Source of the DNA: DATFVJ01 sp963826515
GTDB taxonomy: Bacteria > Actinomycetota > Actinomycetes > Streptosporangiales > Streptosporangiaceae
Direction of reading: 5' to 3'
DNA length: 64,000 nt
Assembly (NCBI GenBank): GCA_963826515.1
Contig: CAWGXI010000010.1
Span: 186,001 to 250,000, forward strand
Part shown: positions 34,990 through 42,716 of the stretch, one piece after another
Position numbering within the stretch: position 1 is the stretch's first letter
Layout: each line of letters begins with the position of its first letter
The notes under the pieces: model-generated
The model's database searches: none
The model's input: only the letters and a program-made list of their open reading frames with translations
Told to the model about the DNA's origin: nothing
Program-made: the position numbers and the translations under genes

Positions 34990-37353
34990 ATGGAGAAACA
35001 TCCGGCCGAAATCAATCATCGGGATTATATCAAGAAAATGGAACGCCGGCAAACTGAATCTGCCCGCACCGGGGCGCTCCGGGTTGAACAGGCCCATGTC
35101 TCGATGCTGTATGAACGTCTCGACATCGCGCGGGAACGGGCCGAGGCAGCACTGCGTGAAGCACACGGTCGCGGCGCACAAGGAGGGACCCACCAGGCCA
35201 GGATCGAACGTGAGGTGTCCGCCGCCGAGCACGCTCGCCGGCTCGCCCAGCTATCGGGGGTCGAACGCGGCCTGTGCTTCGGCCGGATCGACGACACCCA
35301 GGGCGATACCTACTACATCGGCCGGATCGGGCTGCGTGGCGAGCAGAACCAGCTCGTGCTGATCGACTGGCGAGCCCCGGCCGCACGTCCCTTCTACACC
35401 GCCACTCCAAACGATCCAGGATCGCTGGTACGCCGGCGTCACTTGCACACGCGGGCCCGGGCGGTCGTCGGCATCGACGACGAGGTGTTCGACCTTGAGC
35501 GGATGGCCGAGACCGACCGCCGCACTCTGGTCGGCGAGGCCGCGCTGATGGCGGCGCTGCGCCGCGGGCGGACGGGCCGGATGAGCGAGGTGGTCGCGAC
35601 CATCCAGACCGAGCAGGACCGGGTGATCCGCTCCGGCCTGCCCGGAGCCCTTGTGGTCCAGGGCGGCCCAGGCACCGGCAAGACCGTGGCCGCGCTGCAC
35701 CGCGCCGCCTACCTGCTCTACGCTCACCGCGGCACGCTTGAGCGCCGTGGCGTTCTCGTGGTGGGACCTAACGTGATGTTCCTCCGCTATATCAGCCAGG
35801 TGCTGCCATCGCTCGGCGAGACGGACGTGGTGCTCGCCACCGTCGGCGAGTTGCACCCAGGCGTGCGGGCCATGGCCGCCGACGGGCCGGCGGCGGCGGT
35901 CGTCAAGGGCGACCTGCGGATGGCGGCCGTCGTCAAGGCCGCCGTGCGCGACCGTCAGCGTGTACCACGCGGCGGTCTGGAGATCGTGACCGAGGACCTG
36001 ACCTTGCGGTTGCCAAGTGAGATCTGCGCCCGCGCCCGGGACCGCGCGCGGGCGCTGCGCAGACCACACAACGTGTCGCGCAAGCTGTTCGTCCAGGAAA
36101 TGCTCACGGCACTCGTACGCGCGGAAGCGAGGCAGCTGGACAGGCCGGTCGACGCCGACGATCTGCCGTACCTGCGGTCGGGACTGTGGGAGCAGGATGC
36201 AGTGCGCCAGGCGCTTGACAGGCTGTGGCCGTTCCTCACGCCTGAGCGGCTGATCTCAGAACTCCTTTCCGACACAGGCCGGCTGCGCTCCGCAGCGTCG
36301 GGTAAGGGCGGCTTGTCGCCGCAGGAGCAGCAGGCGGTCCTGCGGCCAGCCGGGTCGCCGTGGACGACCGGCGATGTTCCGCTGCTCGACGAGGCCGCCT
36401 GGCTGCTCGGCGAGGACGACACGGCGGCCCGGGCGATGCAGCGGCAGGCGGAAAGGGAACTCCGCTTGGAGGAGGAGTACGCTTCCGGCGTGCTCGAGCT
36501 GACCGGGCTGTCCGAACTTGGCGTGATGGAAGCCCGCACGCTGGCGGAACGCCACCGCGGCGGCGGCGCGTCCACGACCACGGCCGAGCGGGCGGCGGGC
36601 GATCGCGGCTGGGCATACGGCCACGTCATCGTGGACGAGGCGCAGGAACTGTCCGCAATGGCGTGGCGGACGGTGATGCGCAGAGTCCCGACCCGCTCGC
36701 TGACCGTCGTGGGCGACATCGCGCAACGCAGTTCGGCCGCGGGCGCGCGGTCGTGGGGCGAGATGCTCGATCGGTATGTCAAGGGCCGCTGGCGCGAGGA
36801 GCGCTTGACCGTCAACTACCGTACCTCGGCGGAGATCATGGAGGTCGCGGCCGACGTGCTGAAGGCCGTGGCGCCCGAGCAGAAGCCGCCGGAGTCTGTG
36901 CGCAACGGTGAGGCCGCACCGCGCGCACTGCTCACCACCGGCCCCGAACTCCCTGATGCCCTGGCAGGCCTGGTGAAAGCGGAACTAGCGGAAATCGGTG
37001 ATGGCCGCCTGGCGGTTATCACAGCCGATGCCAGGCACGCCGAGATTGCCGCGCTCATATCCGACGGCGCCGCCACGGCGCGTCCTGCAGAAGCCGCCGC
37101 CGTAGCGGAGCCTGCTGACGCCCTCGACTCCCCGGTGGTGGTCCTCACGGTGCCGCAGTCCAAGGGCCTTGAATTCGACGCTGTCGTGGTCGTCGCGCCT
37201 GGCGAGATCCTGGCCCAGTCAGCCATGGGCGGTCATGACCTTTACGTCGCGATGACCCGGGCAACCACGCGGCTGACCGTGGTGGCTGAGGGAGCGCTGC
37301 CCGACGTGCTCAGCCGGCTGGCGACACCGCCGGGAACGGATGCCCGGGCCTGA
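34990..37353 (+). CDS. HelD/HelR-like UvrD-superfamily ATPase (RNA polymerase recycling motor)
   Basis: About 787 aa. An N-terminal helical arm (RVEQAHVSMLYERLDIARER) and the LCFGRIDDTQGDTYYIGRIG/VLIDWRAPAARPFYTATP signature identify the HelD/HelR family. Walker A VVQGGPGTGKTVAALHRAAY is near residue 222, Walker B HVIVDEAQELSAMAWRTVMR near 545, then VVGDIAQRSSAAG, LTVNYRTSAEIMEVA and LYVAMTRATTRLTVV. HelR homologues displace rifamycins and remove stalled RNA polymerase. The ATG at 34990 is chosen; the longer open frame upstream overlaps the phosphoesterase and its repeats. Confidence 0.9.
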   Translation: MEKHPAEINHRDYIKKMERRQTESARTGALRVEQAHVSMLYERLDIARERAEAALREAHGRGAQGGTHQARIEREVSAAEHARRLAQLSGVERGLCFGRIDDTQGDTYYIGRIGLRGEQNQLVLIDWRAPAARPFYTATPNDPGSLVRRRHLHTRARAVVGIDDEVFDLERMAETDRRTLVGEAALMAALRRGRTGRMSEVVATIQTEQDRVIRSGLPGALVVQGGPGTGKTVAALHRAAYLLYAHRGTLERRGVLVVGPNVMFLRYISQVLPSLGETDVVLATVGELHPGVRAMAADGPAAAVVKGDLRMAAVVKAAVRDRQRVPRGGLEIVTEDLTLRLPSEICARARDRARALRRPHNVSRKLFVQEMLTALVRAEARQLDRPVDADDLPYLRSGLWEQDAVRQALDRLWPFLTPERLISELLSDTGRLRSAASGKGGLSPQEQQAVLRPAGSPWTTGDVPLLDEAAWLLGEDDTAARAMQRQAERELRLEEEYASGVLELTGLSELGVMEARTLAERHRGGGASTTTAERAAGDRGWAYGHVIVDEAQELSAMAWRTVMRRVPTRSLTVVGDIAQRSSAAGARSWGEMLDRYVKGRWREERLTVNYRTSAEIMEVAADVLKAVAPEQKPPESVRNGEAAPRALLTTGPELPDALAGLVKAELAEIGDGRLAVITADARHAEIAALISDGAATARPAEAAAVAEPADALDSPVVVLTVPQSKGLEFDAVVVVAPGEILAQSAMGGHDLYVAMTRATTRLTVVAEGALPDVLSRLATPPGTDARA

Positions 37354-37651
37354 CTCCAGGCGGCGATATCGGGCGGCGCGATATCGGGCGGCGGCGATAT
37401 CGGCGGTAGCGCGCCGGCGCACGTAGGCTGCGTTGGCGGACCGCAGCGGTCCACTGGCCCAGCGTGTCACGATCGTGCTGCGGAACGCGGAACGCGGACC
37501 GCGGCCACTGCGGCGGCGGGCACGCGCGCCCGCCCGGTCAGCCGGCGCGCCGGTCTACCACACCATGGTGTCCGGGGTGGCCCGGGCCAGCACCACGCAG
37601 GCGCAGCGGGAACCGGTGCTGACCGCTGAAGCCGTGTGCTGGCCGCGGAAT
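37354..37651. other. Intergenic region with short degenerate tandem repeat
   Basis: GGCGGCGATATCG-like units repeat about three times at 37359-37406. No gene is recognised before the SDR gene. Confidence 0.5.
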
Positions 37652-37661
37652 AGGAGCAGGC

Positions 37662-38411
37662 AAGGGCAGGCTGGACGGCAAGGTCGCGCTGATCACCGGC
37701 GGTGCGCGCGGCATGGGCGAGGCGCACGTCAGGCATTTCGTCGCGGAGGGCGCCAAGGTGGTGTCCGGTGACGTCCTCGACGGTGCCGATCTTGCTGCCG
37801 ATGTGGGCGCGACCTGCCGGTTCGTCCGCATGGATGTGAGCAGCGAGGACGATTGGGCAGCGGCGGTGAGGTCGACGGTGCAGACGTTCGGGAAACTGGA
37901 CGTGCTCGTCAACAATGCGGGCATCTTGATCTTCCGAAAGATCACCGCCATGCCGCTTGACGAATTCAGGCGAGTGATCGATGTGAACCTTACCGGAACG
38001 TGGCTCGGCGTGCGGGCAGCGATAGAGCCGATGACCGCGGCCGGCGGCGGTTCAATCGTGAACATCTCCTCGATCGAGGGCTTCATCGGCGCGGCGGGCC
38101 TGTCCGCCTACAGCGCCAGCAAGTTCGGCATCCGCGGAATTACCAAGACCGCCGCACGGGAACTCGCGGACCGCGGTATCCGGGTCAACTCAATCCATCC
38201 CGGCGCCATCAATACCCCCATGGTGCATAATCCAGACATCGTCGCCGAGGTGAACGCCGAGGCGTTTATCGCAGCGATGCCGATCAAGCGGCTCGCCGCA
38301 CCGCTCGAAGTCTCCAAGGTCGCCGCGTTCCTCGCCTCCGACGACTCCAGTTACTGCACTGGCAGCGAGTTTGTGGTTGACGGCGGGATCCTGACGGGCG
38401 CAGGCTACTGA
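37662..38411 (+). CDS. SDR-family NAD(P)-dependent oxidoreductase with abnormal start
   Basis: About 249 aa. GKVALITGGARGMGEAHVRH (TGxxxGxG), LDVLVNNAGILIF, IVNISSIEGFIGAAGLSAYS with ASKFGIRG (Ser-Tyr-Lys), and FVVDGGILTGAGY make it a classical SDR, close to 3-alpha/20-beta-hydroxysteroid dehydrogenase-like members. The expected start, placed by homology five bases after AGGAG (37652), is AAG instead of ATG. No ATG/GTG/TTG lies between the upstream stop and the internal ATG at 37713, which would cut the NAD motif. A CTG at 37671 is a possible start. Confidence 0.8.
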   Translation, partial: KGRLDGKVALITGGARGMGEAHVRHFVAEGAKVVSGDVLDGADLAADVGATCRFVRMDVSSEDDWAAAVRSTVQTFGKLDVLVNNAGILIFRKITAMPLDEFRRVIDVNLTGTWLGVRAAIEPMTAAGGGSIVNISSIEGFIGAAGLSAYSASKFGIRGITKTAARELADRGIRVNSIHPGAINTPMVHNPDIVAEVNAEAFIAAMPIKRLAAPLEVSKVAAFLASDDSSYCTGSEFVVDGGILTGAGY

Positions 38412-38553
38412 GCCCGCCAGGCCAGTGGAATCCGGCGACGCCATTCTCCAGTGTCCGCAGGTAGTCATGCGCGGAACGCTGGCTGTCCAGCGGCACGGCG
38501 TGCTGCGCGACGGCTTCTCCCCCGATGCCATCCCGCGAGGCCCACCAGATGGT
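38412..38553. other. Short gene-free interval
   Basis: On the minus strand it reads VPLDSQRSAHDYLRTLENGV and AGFHWPGG, which may be a C-terminal remnant of an unidentified gene. Nothing further can be supported. Confidence 0.3.
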
Positions 38554-38646
38554 CCACTATCGACTCCTCGAGAACAAGCTGGGCCTTGCCGGATCGCCGC
38601 CTGGAGCACCGCCCACATACACCGAGATCTACCGGACTACGCCCTA
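38554..38646. mobile_element. Inverted-repeat element, partial copy D (reverse orientation)
   Basis: It is the left half of the element read on the minus strand: TAGGGCGTAGTCCGGTAGAT from 38646 downward to the start of the GTCGATAGTGG palindrome. The intact terminal TA is inside the TAG stop codon of the minus-strand thioesterase. Confidence 0.8.
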
Positions 38647-39066
38647 GCCGCAAAGAACCTCGGGTGCCGAGGCAAGTGAGCGCAGGACTGCAGCAGGGTC
38701 TGGCACCAGCCTTCGCGTCCGCCGGTCGAGCACCCCGGCCAGCACGTCAAGTTCCGCGGCGACCGTCCCGTCGACCCGCCTGATCTCCTGGCTGATCCGG
38801 AACGTCTTGCCCTCGCCCCAGACAAGCTCGCACGACACATCGACCTCGTCACCGTCGCGAAGCTCACGACGGAACCGGATGGTGGTCTCGAGAATGACAG
38901 GGCCCACGCCTGCCGCCTGCAGCTTTTCCTCGGCGATCCCGGCGGCACGCATGCACTCACGCCGGGAGTGCTCCGCGTAAAGTAGGTAGACCGCCTGGTT
39001 CAGATGCCCGTTTGTGTCGAGCTCATAGCCGCGCACCGCGATCGGCACCCGGAACGGCTCCGTCAT
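38644..39066 (-). CDS. Hot-dog-fold acyl-CoA thioesterase (4HBT family)
   Basis: About 140 aa. VRGYELDTNGHLNQAVYLLY has the Asp and Gly-His of the 4-hydroxybenzoyl-CoA thioesterase active site. ETTIRFRRELRDGDEVDVSC and KTFRISQEIRRVDGTVAAEL form the hot-dog strands. The start MTEPFR follows AAAGGGGT. The substrate is an unknown acyl-CoA. The gene lies between two partial inverted-repeat elements (D at its stop, E 50 bp upstream). Confidence 0.88.
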   Translation of the reverse strand: MTEPFRVPIAVRGYELDTNGHLNQAVYLLYAEHSRRECMRAAGIAEEKLQAAGVGPVILETTIRFRRELRDGDEVDVSCELVWGEGKTFRISQEIRRVDGTVAAELDVLAGVLDRRTRRLVPDPAAVLRSLASAPEVLCG

Positions 39067-39116
39067 CGTCGCTACCCCTTTGGATCCACCCGGGCGCAGC
39101 CGCCCAGCCAGCAGTT

Positions 39117-39159
39117 TAGGGCGTCCCGTGGATCTTTGGCGGCGCGGCAGTGCCGCCGT
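39117..39159. mobile_element. Inverted-repeat element, partial copy E (reverse orientation)
   Basis: TAGGGCGTCCCGTGGATCTT followed by TGGCGGCGCGGCAGTGCCG equals the reverse complement of the right end of copies A and F. The rest is missing. Confidence 0.75.
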
Positions 39160-39348
39160 CATCCCGGCAGCGCAGCAGGCGACTCGCCGCCCGCGAGCAC
39201 GGCTAGGCGCCGGCTAGGCGCCGGCTAGGCGCCGGCTAGGCGGGAGCGAGGACGCCAGCAGCGGCCGTTCACCCCATCAGGGCTCCACTGGTGAGCCGCC
39301 GCGTACCTTTCGTTAACCCAGGTCTCACCGGGTCGGCCCCATCCGGCC
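39160..39348. repeat. Intergenic stretch with 11-bp minisatellite (39201-39244, 4 copies)
   Basis: GGCTAGGCGCC is repeated four times (last copy changed). The remainder of this interval shows no gene. Confidence 0.85.
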
Positions 39349-39414
39349 AAGATCCCTAATCGGGTGAAGTTTCCGGCCTATAGCGCAGGCAACTTAACAC
39401 AGGTACGGATCAAG
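39349..39414. repeat. 67-bp palindromic repeat, copy 2
   Basis: It runs from AAGATCCCTAATC to ACGGATCAAGG with the shared core AGCGCAGGCAACTTAACACA. It is more diverged than copies 1 and 3. Confidence 0.7.
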
Positions 39415-39468
39415 GTGGTGCCTCCGCGGCACCGCCCGTGGCACGGCCCCGCGGCACCGCCCGCGGCC

Positions 39469-39527
39469 CGGCCACCCGTACGATCTCGCAGCCCGCAGCG
39501 GTCTGGGCCGCGATCTGCTGCAGGTGG
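39469..39527 (-). pseudogene. Short duplicated fragment of ispG
   Basis: About 59 bp matches ispG at 49441-49500 with only a few differences. The minus strand encodes HLQQIAAQTAAGCEIVRVA compared with LQQIAALTAAGCQIVRVA in IspG. Flanks do not match, so it is a small transposed copy or all that is left of a second ispG. Confidence 0.65.
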
Positions 39528-39553
39528 TTGCCTGTGCGGGAGGGCCGCCGGCG

Positions 39554-39988
39554 CTACCGCACCCCGGTTCCGGCCGCGGCGGGAGTATCCGGCCCCGGGG
39601 TGAGCCGTGCGGTGCAGTACTTGCAGCGCCGTGCCCCGATTGGCACCTCGGTAAGGCATTCGGGGCACTCGCGCTCGGTCGCCTCCTCGTTCCGCTTCGC
39701 GCGGTCGAGCATTTTGCTGAGCGGAAGAAGGACAAAGAAGTACACCACCGCGACGATGATCACGAACGTGATCACCTCGTTGATGAAGTCACCGTAGAGG
39801 AACTTGCTGTGGTTGACCGTAAAATAGAGCTGGGAAAAGTCCGGCTTGCCCCCGATTGCCGCGATCAGTGGTGTGATCAGATCCCTGACGAAAGCGGAGA
39901 TCAAGGCGCCAAACGCCACGCCGACCACGAACGCCACGGCAAGCTCTACCAGATTGCCCCGCAGCAGAAACCTCTTAAAGCCTTTCAT
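39554..39988 (-). CDS. mscL: Large-conductance mechanosensitive channel with C-terminal zinc ribbon
   Basis: About 144 aa. KGFKRFLLRGNLVELAVAFV (N-terminal helix and TM1), GVAFGALISAFVRDLITPLI, and TM2 NEVITFVIIVAVVYFFVLLP are MscL. It opens under hypo-osmotic shock as a pentamer. After the cytoplasmic helix there is an added CPEC...CKYC zinc-ribbon (ECPECLTEVPIGARRCKYCT) not present in classical MscL. The start MKGF is chosen because an upstream ATG only adds MFGGNAT. Confidence 0.94.
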   Translation of the reverse strand: MKGFKRFLLRGNLVELAVAFVVGVAFGALISAFVRDLITPLIAAIGGKPDFSQLYFTVNHSKFLYGDFINEVITFVIIVAVVYFFVLLPLSKMLDRAKRNEEATERECPECLTEVPIGARRCKYCTARLTPGPDTPAAAGTGVR

Positions 39989-40033
39989 CGTCGCATTCCC
40001 CCCAAACAACCTGTGCTCCCCGCAAAGAGTGCA

Positions 40034-40096
40034 TCACCCGAACGGTGGCAGTACCCGAACGGTGGCAGTACCCGGACAGTGGCAGTACCCGGACAT
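40034..40096. repeat. 17-bp minisatellite, about 3.7 copies
   Basis: GTACCCGAACGGTGGCA units lie upstream of mscL. One more unit (GTGGCAGTACCCGGACATTG) is found at 40600, at the other end of the transposase fragment. Confidence 0.9.
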
Positions 40097-40104
40097 CGGA
40101 TGCC

Positions 40105-40605
40105 CTCGGCACAAGCGGGCGGGGGTCTACGTCGCCCCGTCGGAGAAGACGATCAGGCGGGTCTCGGGCCTGTGCGATCACGACCTGGCCGATGACCTGC
40201 TGTGCGGCTGGACGGGCGAGCTGGCCGCTGCGTGCGAGGTCCTGTCCCCGGCCAAGCTGCAGGAACGCCGCCGGGACAAGGCCCGCAAGGCGAAGGCCAG
40301 GGCCCGCAAGGCCGCCAGGCGGGAGCGGGGAGCCCGCGAGCTGTCGCACAAGCAGGCCCGCAAGGCCGCCAGGCGTGAGCGGAAAGCCGCCGCGGCCGCG
40401 ATCGCCGCCGCGGCGCAGGCCGTCGCCGGCGGACGCGCCAAGCTCCCGGCCGGCTCCTCCTACGGCCACGTCCCGGTCCCCGCCACGCACCCGGCGCTGC
40501 CCGCCGCGGCCTACGGCGACCCCCGCCACGTCCCCGCCCTGCGCGGCCTGGGCGCCGACGGCAAAGCCAGCCGCGGCGCCAAGCTCAACGGCCAGGAAGT
40601 GGCAG
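40105..40605 (+). pseudogene. ISAs1-like transposase fragment
   Basis: HKRAGVYVAPSEKTIRRVSG resembles the N-terminal APSExTxRRVL motif of ISAs1-family transposases, and LRGLGADGKASRGAKLNGQE resembles the AVDGKxxRGA motif that follows. Between them is a basic Ala/Arg-rich insert (KARKAKARARKAARRERGAR). The catalytic DDE part is missing. Both ends coincide with copies of a 17-bp repeat unit. Confidence 0.55.
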
Positions 40606-40736
40606 TACCCGGACATTGCATTCCCAAGACGGCCGCATCCCCAGCGGGCAGCGCGAATGTGGTACCCGGCACCGTCCACCGACCGTGCACCCCTACCGTA
40701 CCCACGGGAGCGGACAATTCCACTGGAGCCTCGACA

Positions 40737-41290
40737 CGTCCACTAGAGCCTCGACGCGGTCGCCGCCGCGCGTGCAGCCAACGGCTGGCACGACCACCGC
40801 CATCGCATCGCGCATATCCAGGTCGTCCATCCCGATGACATCCCGCGGTTCCGCGAGCTAGGGGTGGCGGCCAACATGCAGGCCCTCTGGCTACGGCCGA
40901 CGCGCAGATGCGTGAGCTTACGATCCCCTTCCTCGGCTATCCCCGGTCATCGCGGCAGTACCCGTTCAGTTCACTGCGCGCGAGCGGAGCGGTGCTCGCC
41001 GCCGGCAGCGACTGGCCCGTGTCAAGCCCGAATCCGCTGCACGTTGTTCACGTCGCCGTCAACAGAACCCTCGCGGGACACGGCCACAGTGAGCCATTCC
41101 TGCCTGAGAGGGGCTCACGCTCGGTGACGCGCTTGCCGCGTACACGATCGGCAGCGCCTGGGTAAGCCACCTCGGCGACCAGGCCGGATCGATAGAAACC
41201 GGCAAGTATGCCGACCTTATCGTGTTCGATCGCAACCCGTTCGCGGCCCACCCCAGCGAGATCGCGGACGCCCGGGTAGGAAATGACTTT
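40737..41290 (+). pseudogene. Amidohydrolase (YtcJ-like) C-terminal remnant
   Basis: AAARAANGWHDHRHRIAHIQ, VVHPDDIPRFRELGVAANMQ, GAVLAAGSDWPVSSPNPLHV and, after a frameshift, IETGKYADLIVFDRNPF are the last third of amidohydrolase family 3. They include the HRIAHIQ and GSDWPV metal/active-site motifs. At least two frameshifts are present and the first two-thirds are absent. Confidence 0.75.
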
Positions 41291-41529
41291 CGTGCAGGGA
41301 ATCGCGGTTTACCCGCCGTCAGCGCAGTCGGCTCCGGGCTGTGCGGCTGGCGCAGCCGGCCATCAGGATCCACGCGAAAGCGAACGGGGAGGTATCGGGA
41401 CACCCCGCGTGAGCCGTTAGGGATCTGCTCCGCCCGCACCCCCTCGGCCGCGCGCACTGACCGCATTCCCCCTGGAGGTCATGACGGCGATCTTTAGCAG
41501 GCCATAGACCGAAAGTGCGGGACCTTTGA
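41291..41529. other. Gene-free interval
   Basis: No recognisable coding sequence on either strand. Confidence 0.5.
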
Positions 41530-42079
41530 CGCGGCGGTAAGCCGGATTACCTGGCCTGGCTGATGCTCGGCCTGTTCGCGCTCAGCCTCGGCTTGCTGAT
41601 GATCACGGGCAGCCCGCGCTTCTTGCTCGCCAAGGAGTGCGCAGGCACCGCGGCGATCGGGATGTGGTGCCTGGCAAGCGCGCTGTCGTCCCAGCCGATG
41701 ACCTACTACACGGCGCGGCCCGCCATCACCCTGGGCCGGCCCGCCGCCGTGGCCGCATGGGAGGACCTCGGCGCTCATTCACCGCTGTTCGTGCGGGTAC
41801 AACGCCGTCTCAGCGTCATGTGGGGCGTCGGCCTCATTGCCGAAGCGGCGGCGCGGCTGGCGGTCATCCTGCATTATCCGGTACACGAGGCCGTGGGGCT
41901 GGCGAACATCCCGGTCATTGTCATCGTCGCCGCGCTGATGATCGCCTCTGGGCCCGCCGGCGGCAACACGCTCCGGCGCCTGATCCGCGAGCATTCCGCG
42001 GCGGCCGCCGGCTCGGCGGCGAACAGCGCGGCCACGGCGAACAGCACAGCCGGCTCAGCGGCCGACAGCGAGCGCCTAC

Positions 42080-42323
42080 TAGGGCGTCCCGTAGATCTTG
42101 GTGGACGCGGGCGGTGCTCCAGGCGGCGATCCGGCAAGGCCCTGCTTGTGCTCGAGGAGCCGATAGTGGAGCTATCGGCGGCGACGACAGTGCCGTCCAC
42201 GACTCCAGTCGCCCGTGTGGGGTCGTGGGCGGTCGTGGGCGGTCGTGGGCGGTCGTGGGCGGTCGTGGGCGGTCGTGGGCGGCACTGCCGCGCCGCCAAA
42301 GATCCACGGGACACCAGCCCCTA
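42080..42323. mobile_element. Inverted-repeat element, copy F, with internal 10-bp minisatellite
   Basis: It begins TAGGGCGTCCCGTAGATCTT and ends AAAGATCCACGGGACACCAG then CCCCTA. It carries the palindrome GCCGATAGTGGAGCTATCGG. The right arm of its second inverted repeat is expanded by six GGTCGTGGGC units (42221-42280). Confidence 0.9.
42221..42280. repeat. 10-bp minisatellite, 6 copies, within element F
   Basis: Six perfect GGTCGTGGGC units. Other copies of the element have only one. Confidence 0.97.
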
Positions 42324-42324
42324 A

Positions 42325-42716
42325 CGTAATGAACGCTCGACGTCCGGGCAGTGGCTGGTTCGCGCATACCGCACACGCCAGACGGGTGAGCCCGGACGGG
42401 TGAGCCGGGGCGGACGCGATGCGCGAGTGCTCAGGCAGTTACAAGGAAGCGAACCCCGGCCGTCCGCGTCGTGTGCAAGCTCGTCGGCCGCATTGGCATG
42501 TCGGTGGCGAACATCGTCAAACCGAGCCGCGTCGCATCCTCAGCTCCCGAGTCCTTTTCGCTGGGCACGGCAGCAAATACAGCGACTTTTGCCAGGTAAA
42601 CGCCTGCCGGCGGCCCGCCGACGGCCCGGCGTGTGGAAACGAAGGTTAAAGATGATCAGCGAAGGGTAGCGTAGCTCGCGGCAAAGGGTCCACCAATGTC
42701 TAGGGGGGAAATATCT
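42325..42716. other. Intergenic region upstream of secreted repeat protein
   Basis: No gene recognised. The last 100 bp should contain the promoter of the next gene; AGGGGGGAA at 42702 is its ribosome site. Confidence 0.45.

Larger units (their letters stand above)
41530..42324 (+). pseudogene. VC0807/DUF3159-like membrane protein, 5' truncated and running into element F
   Basis: LMLGLFALSLGLLMITGSPR, FLLAKECAGTAAIGMWCLAS and TYYTARPAITLGRPAAVAAW, then LSVMWGVGLIAEAAARLAVI, match the second half of VC0807-like integral membrane proteins. The frame begins right after a stop with no start before the internal ATG 41563. At 42080 it enters the inverted-repeat element and ends with TAA at the element's right end. 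Confidence 0.65.
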
